Below are positions 48,331 to 64,000 of a DNA stretch of 64,000 nucleotides, piece after piece (positions within the stretch are counted from its first letter, which is position 1; each line of letters starts with the position of its first letter). Both the position numbers and the translations under genes were made by a program. Origin of the DNA: Enoplosus armatus. Lineage: Eukaryota; Chordata; Actinopteri; Centrarchiformes; Enoplosidae. The stretch is taken from NCBI RefSeq assembly GCF_043641665.1, contig NC_092186.1, forward strand, positions 283,501 through 347,500, in the 5' to 3' direction. A model generated the notes under the pieces. The model had not been told where the DNA came from and did not search any database. It saw only the letters and a program-made list of their open reading frames with translations.

Positions 48331-49846
48331 ATATTTTTAAATGTCATTCAGTTTGTTATTTCTTCTAACTTTATGGACTTCAGAAAAAAACCCTACAGCA
48401 TATCCAAGTAAAAAAAACATCCAAATCATCTCTGACATTGAATACAATGATATGAACTACGATATATAGCATGAACTAATATATGTGTTTTTATTTTTAT
48501 TTTGTGTTTGTGTTTGTGATTTCACTTATTTATTTCTGTATTTATTTAACTTTTATACATGACAAAACAATCTCCGAATCAGAATTGATTGGCAAATTAT
48601 GTGAAAACATACAAGGAAAGTGACTCTGGTTTTAAGTTGCTCTCAATGTTTAAAACAGACAAACAGCTGAAACAAAAATAAACATACAGCTATTATCAGC
48701 ATACAAGTAGGTGAAACTCAATGTTCTACTTACCAGTAAAACATTGAGTTGAAAATGAAAATAAAAATATTAACTTTTGTTAATTAATTAATTTGTCACT
48801 GTTATATTTTTGTATTTTTTGTACTTTAAACTTTATTGTAGAAATAACCTAATAATATTTTCATGCACAGTAGAAGTCATAATTAGTTTTCATACATTTT
48901 GTGCAGTGACATCTGTTCTATTACAAGAGACTCACTACACTGTACAGTGACTCTGCAGTGATCCTCGTGCAGCATCCTTCCAGCGTGTTGTTGTTCTTCA
49001 CGCTGCCTGCAGATGGCGACTGACCCGGATGCATCAAGTTCTCTGACAAACCGGAGTAACACCGGAAAGAGTCTTCAAAGTAAAGGGTGTATGTCATATG
49101 GCACAAGTTCTTCAGTAACTTCTTTCTGCCGTGAAATAACTAAAAACAGATATTCAAATACTGAACTTAAGTGTAATTTTAAGGTACATGTACTTGTACA
49201 TGTACGGTTTCCATTTGTTACTACTATATACTTCTGCTCCACTGCATTTATGTACTAAAACATTACATTACTCGAGGTAAAATAAATTAAACAATACATT
49301 CTGAATGACCAAGAATCATCAATAATCTTGTCCATTTAAAATAATAATTTGTGATGCTGTTACAATAATAGATAAAATGGAAAAACATATACTAAGAGAC
49401 ATTGTGCAGCGGTAGTATACAAAAATAGATGTTTTCCTTTACTACTGAATACTTTAAAATAATTTCTGAAACAAATAAATAATAGTTTATTTGCTGACCC
49501 TTTAGTTTTATGAAGCGATAAAGAAGAAGACTTGTGAAGAAACATCATCCAGCGTCTGTGTTATTGTAAAAATAGATTTAACGATGCACTGAGATGTATA
49601 AATATGATGTATAATATGTGTTAAGACTTCGTCTAAATAAGTTGACATTTAACAGGTCACCCAGCAAAGCACCCAAGAAAATGACTTTATTTTATTTTGG
49701 AAGCCATCGGAAGTGACTGTGGTTGCTCCGTGTGACTTCACATAGAGAAGTTGCGGACGAAGAAGAAGAATCCCAAACAGAAGAAGAAAAGTGCCGGAGG
49801 CTGCAGTTGAGCGGTAACGTTTCTGTGTAAAAGTTTTCCGTTTGGT
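48331..49846. other. rtca upstream intergenic region
   Basis: AT-rich and without recognised genes. Close to rtca, CGGAAGTG at 49708-49715 is an ETS-type site about 130 bp before the start codon. A fully inactive-looking stretch with short open frames (such as 49013-49258) shows no family resemblance. Confidence 0.45.
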
Positions 49847-54793
<4,947 letters not shown>

Positions 54794-54798
54794 CCACA

Positions 54799-54978
54799 CC
54801 CTACACACACGCTACACACACCCTACACACACACCCTACACACACACACCCTACACACACCCTACACACACCCTACACACATTCTACACACACCCACACA
54901 CTACACACACCCTACATACACCCACACTACACACACACACACCCTACACACACCCACACTACACACACACACACACCC

Positions 54979-55012
<34 letters not shown>

Positions 55013-55052
55013 ACACACACACACACACGCACATACACACACACACACTCTG
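54799..55052 (+). repeat. CTACACACAC minisatellite in the rtca 3' untranslated region
   Basis: Begins six bases after the rtca stop codon. About 25 copies of CCTACACACAC / CACACTACAC variants grade into pure (CA)n at the end. It precedes the AATAAA at 55137, so it should be part of the mature mRNA. Confidence 0.9.
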
Positions 55053-55136
55053 TGTCTCTCTCCTGGACTCGGTGGCTGCTCCCGTCATGGCCGACCCTCT
55101 TAGCTTCTGTCTCTCAGGTTGTTTCCTTTGAACTGT

Positions 55137-55142
55137 AATAAA
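55137..55142 (+). promoter_or_regulatory. Probable polyadenylation signal of rtca
   Basis: AATAAA 344 bp after the rtca stop, downstream of the CA-rich tract. Confidence 0.7.
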
Positions 55143-57224
55143 GAAATTAAACCTTCAGCTTCCTGTCTGTGTTTGGTGTTTCCCTGCTGCTGCTGCTGCT
55201 GATGATGATGTTGTTGTTGTGAAACACATTACATCTCAGCAGCAGTGGAGATATCCTGACTTTCAGTCCAAAAACTCTGGATCCTACATTTCCCATAATG
55301 CACCTGGATCTTTCATTAGAGCCCCCCCCGCTGGTAAATGGCCACGCCTCAAACTCCACAACTCCCGACTGTGGTCTGATGACATCACTGAGACATCATC
55401 CCTGAACTCTAACCCTTTAATGAAGTATCTCGTCTGTCACATGTTGTCCAGATGAAAATGGCGGACAGTCTACTTACTGGCTTCAGCTTTCACATGACTC
55501 CACCCACCTCAGTATTAAATTTAATATGAGAAAATATTTCTTCAGGTAAAACAATCATCCAGCCGGAAAGATCACATGACTGGGAGTGAAGCTAATGTCA
55601 CGTTTACATTTGTCACAGCCGACATTTGGACTTACTGAACACATAACATTATTAATTACTTGAACAGAGTCATTAATGTGATGAGGTGAATGTGAATCTG
55701 GTGCTCTGATGACGCCTGTGGGGGGGGGGTATCGTAAGATATGAGATCATTTCCACTCACTGGGCATCTTTTTATTTTCACCTTCTCATCACTTCAACTG
55801 TTTTTCTCGAGTAAATGCTGTGAGAATGTTGACTTCTGGGTACTATAGTTTGTTTTTGGTTCTTATGCTGCAGGCTGCAGTGAGACAGGACATCTGTGTC
55901 TGTGTGTCTCTAGAGGATGAAGACAGGTGACTGTTCTGGACTTCCCCTGGTGAACCTGGACTTCCTGTGGTCCCCATCTTGTTTCCGTGATGTCATCAGC
56001 GTAGTGTCGTGTTGATTGTCCCTCTGACCTCTTTAACTCACCTGCAGCAGGTGAGCAAATGTACAGTGTGTACAGCAGGGAGTCCAGCTCAGATCTGAAT
56101 GTGTGTTGAAACCTGAGGAGGCTGTAAACTCACACCTCCATCCCCTCTGGAACCAGGAGTAACCTGATCTGGGTCACCTGACACCTCTTCAGGTCAGCCC
56201 AGCTGCTTCCTCGCAGTCTGCTCGCCACCCTGCAGCATGGCGGACGCTGGGGCCTGGAGGATGCACCAGGACGGCCCCCGGATCCTCCAACATGGACCAG
56301 GACCAGGACCAAGACCAGGACCTGGACCAAACCGTGTGTGGATCTCTCTGATCGCAGGTGAGATTCTGACATCATCACTTTGACATAAACTGAGGGTCAG
56401 CAGACATTAAAGGACTAATTTGGGTCTCAAGTCTTAAAATCATCAGGTGAGGTGAGGGTTTGGACCTGTGGGGCTCCCATCCTCCAGACTGCAGGACTCT
56501 CTGGACCCTCCTCAGACCCTCAGGTTGTTCCTGCTGTTCTTCTTCAGGGACGTTTTCTGTCTCAGCCGCTGATTGAATCAGATCTCATGAAAGTTAATAA
56601 CTATAAAATAAATGTAGTCGAGTGAATTTTCTCTGGAGGATAGAAAATCTCATAAAATAGAAATAGTAAAGTATTATTAGCTTTACAAAGTGTACAAAAC
56701 ATTTGTTTATTATTAAATCATACAAAACAAAACTGAACAAAAAACAATTAAAGACAAATCAAGTTTACGATATCAGTATATAATGTAGAGAAAGAAAAGG
56801 AGCACAGCAAAAGTAAATGGGACCAATTCATATATATAGAATATAATAATGCATACATATATGTATATATACTCAGTATATATATATATGATATGCAAGA
56901 GACAAGTGAAACAGAGAAAATGAAAGAGAAATAACTAAAAAGACGGACGTCTGTTAGATGACATGCAGTTGTGAATATGAAACATGTTCGTCCATTAAAA
57001 TAATCTCATTAGTAAGGTCTTATTGTATGAAGCCCCCAAAGTCACAAAGATGACTTTGTTTTTTGTGCACAAGATACTGGCGTGTTTTGTACGATTGAGA
57101 TTGAGTCTAAACTGTATGAAAAAGGAACAGAAAATACACAAATCACCTTAAACTTAAGTCTGCGGTTCAAAGCAGGTACTCTGGTGTAGAAGTTTAATAA
57201 AAATTCTCCGTGTACATAAGTAAA
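55143..57224. other. Intergenic between rtca and the 57-kb LINE
   Basis: No gene seen. Short repeats include GCT/GAT trinucleotides at about 55185-55220, a C8 and a G9 run, GGACCA hexamers at about 56290-56330 and (TA)n near 56840-56890. Confidence 0.55.
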
Positions 57225-59669
57225 AAGGCGCCGCGCTGGTGGCAGCCTGTTACAGCAGCTCCGTAACTGTCCATCTGTTTTTAGACTCATAAGTGTGTTT
57301 TGTGTACTTTTTAAATGTATTTTCATATACACGGACCCCTCAGCAAGTACGCAACTATGGATGTTCATCTGGTGACATTAGTAGTTTGCCTCTTGCTGTT
57401 TTTCGGGCTTTTGGACTCTGCCTCGGGAAACTCATTCATTCACGGATCCATTGTTTACACTCGGGATCAGCTGTTAGCCCTGAGCCGCACACCGCCTCAG
57501 CGCGGAGAGACCGGACATCCCCGCGGAGATAAGGAGAAGGAGGAGAGGCTTCAGAGCTGGAATAAAGCGTCGGGAGCGGAAAAGACGGTATAAACCATGT
57601 ATACCGTCTGTCATCATGGGGAACGTAAGATCGCTCCCCAACAAGATGGACGAGCTAACGGCGCTAACCCGGCTTCAGAGGGAGCATCGTGAGTGCAGTC
57701 TCATGTGCTTCACCGAGACGTGGCTGAATGAACTTTCCCCGGACTCAAACGCAACCCTGGATGGCTTTCATCTTATTCGGACCGACAGGAAAGCTGCGGA
57801 GAGCAGTAAGAAGAAGGGCGGGGGTATTACCATGTTTGTGAACGAGAGATGGTGCAACCCGGGACACATCAGCGTCAAGGAGCAGCGCTGCACCAGAGAC
57901 ATTGAGCTGCTAGCTGTTGGTATTCGGCCATACTACCTCCCGAGGTATGGTAGTACTCACATGTTATTGCTGTAACTGTGTACATCCCTCCATCGGCCGA
58001 GGGTGCTGCAGCCTGCAAGCTCATTCACACTGTCGTCTCTCAGCTACAGACTCGGCACCCCCAAGCCCTCCTCCTCATCTCCGGTGACTTCAATCACGCT
58101 TCCCTGTCTGCTACTCTCCCCACCTTCACCCAATATGTGAAATGCCACATCAGGGACAATAAAACTCTGGACCTACTGTATACAAACACCAAGGATGCAT
58201 ACACCTCACTCCCCCCCCCCGCTTGGCCGATCTGATCACAACCTCGTTCACCTCCGTCCGGACTACACCCCGCTGGTGAATAAACATCCACCTGTGGAGA
58301 GGTCAGTGATGGTGTGGTCTGAGGAGGCCAGTGCAAGGCTCTGAATGCTTTGAAACAACAGACTGGGAAGCACTCTGCAGCCCTCATGGGGAGGACATTG
58401 ACCGTTTGACCCACTGCATTCCGGACTATATCAACTTCTGTGTGGAGAATACGGTGCCTTCCAAGAAGGTACAGTGTTTTCCCAACAACAAACCCTGGGT
58501 GACCCCCGACATTAAGGCCCTGCTGAATGAGAAGAAGAGGGCCTTTAGGTCGGGGGACAAAGAGCAGCTGCAGAGCATCCAGAAGCAGCTCCGGCAACAA
58601 ATAAGGAAGGGCGAGGAGAGTTACAGGAGGAAACTGGAGGAACATCTGGGGCAAAATAACACCAGGGATGTCTGGAGAGGACTTAAGAAGATCTCTGGAC
58701 ATGGAAAAGGTGACAGGGACTGGGCTAACCAACTGAACCTGTTTTTCAACAGATTCGATTCTGCCCAGTCTCCCTCCCCCACCTATCCTGCTCCCTCTTC
58801 ACACCTCCCCAAGCTGCCCTCCACTCCACCCCCCTGCTCGTCCCCTTCCTTATTAACACCAGACCGTCACCAGTCCACAACAGGGTTAGGGTTAACCCTA
58901 ACCCTTGGATGTGTGTCTGAGGGGAACCACCTGGAATACAGGGAGGCCATCAGCGACTTTGTCAGCTGGTGTGAGCTCAACCAGCTTCACGTCAACGCCA
59001 GCAAGACGAAGGAGATGATGATCGATTTCAGGAGGAAGTCATCCAGCATCACACCGGTGAACATCCAGGGTTTGGCCGCCTCCACCTACTGAGGAGGCCG
59101 AGGTCCTTCGGTGTGTGCAGGAAACTGCTCCGGACTTTTTATGACACTGTGGTAGCTTCGGCTATCTTCTATTCTGTGGTCTGCTGGGGGGGGGGGGCAG
59201 CACGGACAGGGACAGGAGGAGGCTCAATAGACTGATTAGGCGAGCCGGCTCTGTTCTGGACTGCCCGCTGGACTCCATTGAGGAGGTGGGGGAGAGGAGG
59301 ATGTTAGCCAAGCTGACATCCATCATGGACAACATCTCTCACCCCCTGCACGAGACTGTGGGGGCCCTGAGCAGCTCCTTTAGCAGCAGACTGTTACACC
59401 CACGGTGTAAGAAGGAGCGCTACCGCAGGTCGTTCATTCCTACGGCTATAAGACTGTTTAACTGCACATAAATCTGCACAATTTGTACATACTTTATCTT
59501 TTTCCGTGTATATATTTATTTTTGTCCCCCATATTTTTTATATCTGTATTTATTATTTGTATATTGTTTTTTCTTTTTAAAAAAACACTTCTAATTCTTA
59601 TTGACACAGTGCTTATCTGCTGTGACGTGTAAATTTCCGCGCTGTGGGATTAATAAAAGTCTAAGTAAG
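57225..59669 (+). mobile_element. CR1/L2/Rex1-like LINE with internal deletion
   Basis: The 5' part is GC-rich (near 57225). The endonuclease reads from NVRSLPNKMDEL (about 57622) with CFTETWLNELSP, KKGGGITMFVNE and, after a frame break near 57973, LLISGDFNHASL. The following linker (58331-58880) ends at about 58881. The next recognisable part is the reverse transcriptase thumb (SWCELNQLHVNASKTKEMMIDF, about 58963-59030). Hence the reverse transcriptase fingers and palm including the F/YADD motif are missing, roughly 700 bp by comparison with the element at 1605-4859. More breaks follow. The C-terminal part (59286-59471) ends before AATAAA at 59652. Confidence 0.82.
58882..58905. repeat. Perfect palindrome of two inverted telomere-type doublets
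   Basis: Two AGGGTT units are followed head-to-head by two AACCCT units, a 24-nt perfect palindrome. It sits exactly where the LINE reverse transcriptase core is missing. Confidence 0.9.
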
Positions 59670-60157
59670 TGTCTTTCCACCTCAGTCAGAAACGACTTTT
59701 GTTGCTCTCAGTACTTGAACGCCTCATTCTGTGTGTTTCCCACCGGACCTTAAAGGCAGCACAGTCTGTTCCGTTTGGTGATTGGCTGCGGATGCTATGG
59801 GAGCGGCTCCCGTTGCTATGGTAACGTGTCTTAAGGAGGGATTTGGTCAATCAGAGTTTCAGACTCGGAGCGTCGTCAAGTAGTTCTGCTGCTAATATGC
59901 TACCATGCTAACCCGGGAATATATACCGGCGAAAAGTAAACAACGGAAACGGTAGAACAGATTCCACTGTGAGCGAGGATCAGCCGCAGGGACTGATGGG
60001 AAACTAAGGAGAAAGTTTTTAACTTTTTAACAGTCTCCGTTCACCTGCCTGCTAGCATTGCTTCTAGCCTGCTAACGGCTAACCGAGCTGTTAGCAGTTT
60101 AAAAAGTTTCCGGAGCTAGCTGGTGGAGGTGAGAGAGGCCAGGAATTAGACGGATCC
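59670..60157 (+). promoter_or_regulatory. cdc14a 5' region
   Basis: The end of the LINE lies about 490 bp upstream of the cdc14a ATG. The region contains inverted CCAAT motifs (GATTGG near 59780, TCAATCAG near 59847) and GC-rich stretches. A transcription start is not determinable. Confidence 0.45.
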
Positions 60158-61055
60158 ATGACGGTGGAAGGAGTGCGGCACTCCCTGATCCTGTCTGCCC
60201 TGTTCAGGATGACCGAGGACTCCGAGCTGCTGGGAGCCGCACAGTTTATTAAAGGTAACAGGAAACAGGTGTTTACAGAGAAAGAGAATCTGTGAAAGAG
60301 TTAATAATGAATTTAATAAAGATCAAAACAAAGAATATGTACAGAGTTTAATACAGTTTATGAAAAGTTTAATAAACACGTTTGTTAAACATGAAAAAGT
60401 AACAGTCTTGATTAAAGGGTTTAAGACTTAAAGAACATAAGTACAAATAATTTATTAAAAGTAAAGATTTTGTAAGCTTTCATATTCATTCTGAAGTTAA
60501 TATTAAATGTGTTCATGTTTTTAAACTGAGCATACTTTAACTTTACAAGCTTCACATCATGTTTTCACACAATGAACACGTGACCTGAACACCATCCACC
60601 TGTCTGTCGGATCAGCAGGTTATTGGTTATTGATCAGGTAGTTTGGTTGATTGAACAGGGTCACCATGGTTACGGTCTATAACCACTGTCACAAAACAAC
60701 AACTGTCAGAAAATAACTGACAGTTAATAATCCTCAGTGTGGTTCTCTTTTAATGTTGTTGTGATGTAGTATATATATTTTATATATATTTAAATGTAGT
60801 GATCTAGTTTACTGAACCAGTTTACTGGTCCTGTAGAGTGGTCCTGGTCCTGTTGTTCTTCCATCAAATTAAAACTCAAATCTTCTTCCTTTCATGGTTT
60901 TGGATTCAGAGAGTTGAACTGATCTGGGTTCATTATTCACTGTTTGTCTCTGTGTCTCTAACAGAGCGTCTGTACTTCGCCACATTACGCAGTAAACCCA
61001 AAAGCACCGCCAACACCCACTACTTCTGCACCGACGACGAGTTCCTCTACGAAAA
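60158..61055 (+). CDS. cdc14a: Dual-specificity phosphatase CDC14A, first two coding exons (gene continues off the window)
   Basis: CDC14 phosphatases remove phosphate from Ser-Pro sites; the vertebrate A form acts at centrosomes and cilia. Exon 1 60158-60254 and exon 2 60965-61055 join in phase to read [18 protein letters not shown], then [17 protein letters not shown], ending at LYE. This matches the start of the CDC14 N-terminal domain. The catalytic HCxxGxxR motif would be encoded beyond position 64000. The ATG at 60158 gives a 17-residue extension before a second ATG at 60209 (MTEDSELLG), which aligns with the start of the human protein; either could be used. Exon 2 ends in phase 2 with donor GTAAGT. 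The rest of the window is intron 2. The position next to rtca agrees with human 1p21. Whether it is the aa or ab fish paralogue is not decidable. Confidence 0.92.
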
Positions 61056-61253
61056 GTAAGTTGAACTCATTTCAATAATACACATGCACAGACTATCGGC
61101 TTCTGACCGGTAGCCGACCCTCGTTAACAGATCATTAACTGTTAAGCGACAAGATTAAAATGTATATTTAGGATGGACGCATGTCTGTGACAATATTATT
61201 AATGTATATATATATATATATAGATAGTATATGTATACAGTTGTATATGTATA

Positions 61254-62875
61254 CAGTTGTGCTCATAAGTTTACATACCCTGGCAGAATTTGTAAAATGT
61301 GTTCCGTTCTTTACTGAAAACATGAATTATCAGGCAAAATAAATTTATTTTAAATGGATTCAAACTAAACTATGAGGCATCTAAAAAAAAAAAAAGCACA
61401 ATCATTAAATAAAGCATAACAATAGAGAAAATACTGAGATGGTCCCTGTTCAAAAGTTTGTATACCCTTAGTTCTTAGCATCAATGACAGCTTGTAGTCT
61501 TTTGTGATAGTTGTGGATGAGGCCCTTCATTTTCTCAGATGGTAAAGCTGCCCATTCTTCTTGGCAAAAAGCTTCCAGGTCCTGTAAATTCTTGGGCTGT
61601 CTTGCATGAACTGCACATTTGAGATCTCCCCAAAGTGGCTCAGTGATATTGAGGTTAGGAGACTGTGATGGCCACTCCAGAACCTTCACTTTTTTCTGCT
61701 GTAGCCAAAGACAGGTCGACTTGGCCTTGTGTTTTGGATCATTGTCATGTTGGAAAGTCCAAGTGCGTCCCATGCGCCCCATGCGCAGCTTCTGGGCTGA
61801 TGAGTGCAAATTGTCCTCCAGTATTTTCTGATAACATGTTGCATTCATCTTGCCATCAATTTTGACCAAATTCCCTGTGCCGCTGTAGCTCACACACCCC
61901 CAAAACATCAGAGATCCACCTCCATGCGTCACAGTAGGGATGGTGTACTTTTCATCATAGGCATTGTTGACGCCCCTCCAAACATAACGTTTATGGTTGT
62001 GACCATAAAGTTCAATCTTAGTCTCATCACTCCAAATGATTTTGTTCCAGAAGCTTTGAGGCTTGTCCAGGTGCTGTTTAGCATATTGTAAGCAGGCTGT
62101 TTTGTGGCACTGGCGTAGTAATGGCTTTCTTCTGGCAACTCGACCATGCACTTTTCTTCAAGTGTCTCCTTATTGTGCATCTTGAAACAGCCACACCACT
62201 TTTCTGTAGAGAAGTCTGTATGTCTGCTGAAGTTATTCGTGGGTTTTTCTTTGCATCCTGAACAAATTTCCTGGCAGTTGTGGCTGAAATTTTTGTTGGT
62301 CTACCTGACCGTGGCTTGGTATCAACAGAACTTATTGTTCACTTTTTTATCAGAGTTTGAACACTACTGATTGGCATTCTCAAATGTTTGGATATATTTT
62401 TATATCCTTTTCCTGTTTTATAAAGTTCAACTACCTTCTCTCGCAGGTCCTTTGACAGTTCTTTTGCTTTCCCCATGGCTCAGAATCCAGCAAAGTCAGT
62501 GCAGCACTAGAGGAAATGTGCAGGAGCCCAGAGACTCACTTACTTTTTATACACAGACACTAATTACATGCAAACAGGTGACAGGTGTGGACAGTTACCC
62601 TTACTAACCATTTAAATCTCTTTGTGTCAACTTGTGTGCATATTATCAGGCCAAAACTCCAAGGGTATGTATACTTTTGATCAGGGCTGTTTAGGTGATT
62701 CAACTTGTCATTTTGATTTAAAAAGAGCAAATACAATTGCATGATAATAAATAACTTTGTTTGACCACTAACCCCGAATGAAAGAAAAGTTTTTCCATGA
62801 TCAAACATATTTTCTGAAAAAATGGACAATATTTCACAAATTCTACCAGGGTATGTAAACTTATGAGCACAACTG
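61254..62875 (-). mobile_element. Complete-length Tc1-like transposon in cdc14a intron 2
   Basis: Terminal inverted repeats begin CAGTTGTGCTCATAAGTTTA at 61254 and end with its complement at 62875, each flanked by TA (61252-61253 and 62876-62877). Total length 1622 bp, the usual Tc1 size. The ends match over at least 35 nt (through TACCCTGG and AATTTGT-like sequence). Carries a minus-strand transposase with lesions. The almost perfect ends suggest a recent insertion. Confidence 0.93.
61468..62476 (-). pseudogene. Tc1-like transposase, broken by a stop and a frameshift
   Basis: ATG at 62476 opens MGKAKELSKDLREKVVELYK, the usual Tc1 N-terminus with helix-turn-helix. A TGA interrupts it near 62341. 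The SGRPTKIS segment follows in the same frame. A frameshift near 62150 leads to the catalytic part (62151-61468) with all three catalytic positions of the DDE triad visible: WSDETKIE, QHDNDPKHK and TEPLWGDLK. One residue insertion is apparent before that last glutamate. Ends AVIDAKN. Confidence 0.88.
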
Positions 62876-62878
62876 TAT

Positions 62879-62879
62879 A

Positions 62880-62942
<63 letters not shown>
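62879..62942. repeat. (GT)n(TA)n microsatellite between two Tc1-like elements
   Basis: About eight GT units followed by about 23 TA units. It directly separates the Tc1 copies that end at 62875 and begin at 62946. Confidence 0.9.
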
Positions 62943-62945
<3 letters not shown>

Positions 62946-62947
<2 letters not shown>

Positions 62948-64000
62948 GTGCTTAACAAATTTATTAGACCACCTGTCTTAAAAACAAGAAAACACAAATA
63001 TTTTAGAAATCTGTCAATTTTTAGTTTGAAAAACTTGTTTCAAACTAAAAATTGTATTGTTATTTATTAGGCAAATAACAAACTGGAACAACTAAATAGT
63101 CCTTATTCACATATATTAACCAAAAATCTTAATATTTTGTATGACCTCCTTTGGCCCTGATAACAGCTTGCATTCTTGCTGGTATTGTTTTTATGTACTT
63201 TTCGACAGTCTCTTTTGTTATTGAGTTCCAAATAGTTTCTAGCTGTTCCCAGAGACTTGCTTTGGATGAAACTTTTGTGCCATCTATTTTTAAATTCAAT
63301 AAATCCCAGATCTGTTCAATAGGATTCAAGTCTGGACTTTGACTTGGCCAGTCCATCAGTTCCAGTACTCCAGATTCCTTTTTCTTGGTCAAGTAGTCTC
63401 TGCACAGCTTTGCAGTGTGCTTGGGGTCATTGTCTTCTTGGTATATGAACCCACGACCAATCAGGTTCAATCCAGAAGGGATTCCATGATGCGCCAAGAT
63501 GTTGTGGTAGACCTTCTTGTTCATGATACCGTCGATTTTAACTAATTTGCCCATGCCGTTTCCACAAATGGAACCTCATACCATAATGGAATCTCCACCG
63601 TGTTTCACTGTGGGTGCAATGCATCAAGCATCAAAGCGTTCTCCAGCTTTTCTGCGGACATAAACACGACGATGCTGACCGAAGAGTTCAAACTTGCACT
63701 CGTCCGTCCAGAGTACCTTCTTCCAGTCATCTACAGTCCAGTGTTTGTGCTCCCTGGCATATTTTAGGTGTTTTTGGATGTTTGCAGGCCTCAATAATGG
63801 CTTCTTAGCAGCTATTCTTCCCTTTAAGCCTTGTTCCTTCAGTCGTCTGCTTATGGTTTTTCTGGAGACTTTCTCAGATTCTGATCTAGAAGCATTAATC
63901 TCTGCCTGAAGATCAGCAGTGGTCTTCCTTCTGTTTCTAGTACTTAAAATCTTGAGGTGCCTGACATCTGCTTCAGTTAGCTTTCGTTTTCGGCCTCTTC
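62946..64000 (-). mobile_element. Second Tc1-like transposon, cut by the window edge
   Basis: Begins CAGTGCTTAACAAATTTATT directly after a TA. This is a different terminal repeat from its neighbour, so a different subfamily. It continues past position 64000, so the other end is not visible. Confidence 0.85.
63129..64000 (-). pseudogene. Tc1-like transposase (partial, C-terminal two thirds)
   Basis: Minus-strand reading gives SRRLKEQGLKGRIAAKKPLL, WTVDDWKKVLWTDECKFELF (first D), FIYQEDNDPKHTAKL (second D) and SPDLNPIEQIWDLL (E), ending in VIRAKGGHTKY at 63129. Two in-frame TGA codons lie between about 63570 and 63640 (after ERFDA and after SIMV). These inactivate an otherwise long frame. The N-terminus is beyond the window. 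Confidence 0.88.

Overview
The window looks like a gene-dense piece of a teleost fish nuclear genome. Six protein-coding genes with spliced, vertebrate-type exons can be read. Introns follow GT-AG rules, with one GC-AG exception. The transposon load is typical of fish: Tc1-like DNA elements, L2/Maui-like and CR1/Rex1-like LINEs, and many micro- and minisatellites. The species cannot be named from the sequence alone.

Layout. 1-4985 is a Tc1-like transposon relic split by a LINE. 4986-13243 is intergenic and repeat-rich, with two large minisatellites at 6030-6885 and 9126-9890. 13244-25176 (minus) is map1s, a microtubule-associated protein, complete in 7 coding exons. 25834-31278 (plus) is trmt13, a tRNA 2'-O-methyltransferase, complete in 11 coding exons. 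32334-35057 (minus) is lrrc39, a muscle leucine-rich repeat protein, complete in 7 coding exons. 38717-44430 (minus) is dbt, the E2 subunit of branched-chain ketoacid dehydrogenase, complete in 11 exons. 44768-48330 is a near full-length but broken L2 LINE lying between dbt and rtca. 49847-54793 (plus) is rtca, RNA 3'-phosphate cyclase, complete in 11 exons. 57225-59669 is an internally deleted LINE. 60158-61055 holds the first two coding exons of cdc14a (plus), which runs off the right edge. Its second intron carries two Tc1-like elements side by side in a TA repeat.

The order trmt13-lrrc39-dbt-rtca-cdc14a and the relative strands match human 1p21 as I know it. The gene head-to-head with trmt13 here is map1s (human 19p13) rather than SASS6. 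All exon boundaries were derived by hand from reading frame, splice consensus and family similarity. Every predicted coding sequence closes in phase: map1s 1362 aa, trmt13 486 aa, lrrc39 356 aa, dbt 492 aa, rtca 366 aa.

The genes are housekeeping or tissue genes and do not form one pathway. Shared regulation is plausible only at the two divergent pairs, map1s/trmt13 (about 0.66 kb apart) and dbt/rtca (5.4 kb apart, two thirds of it LINE). I found no convincing novel gene system. The unusual signals are structural: nested and adjacent transposons, repeats abutting splice sites, a GC-AG intron, triplicated splice donors, and a telomere-like palindrome at a LINE deletion junction.
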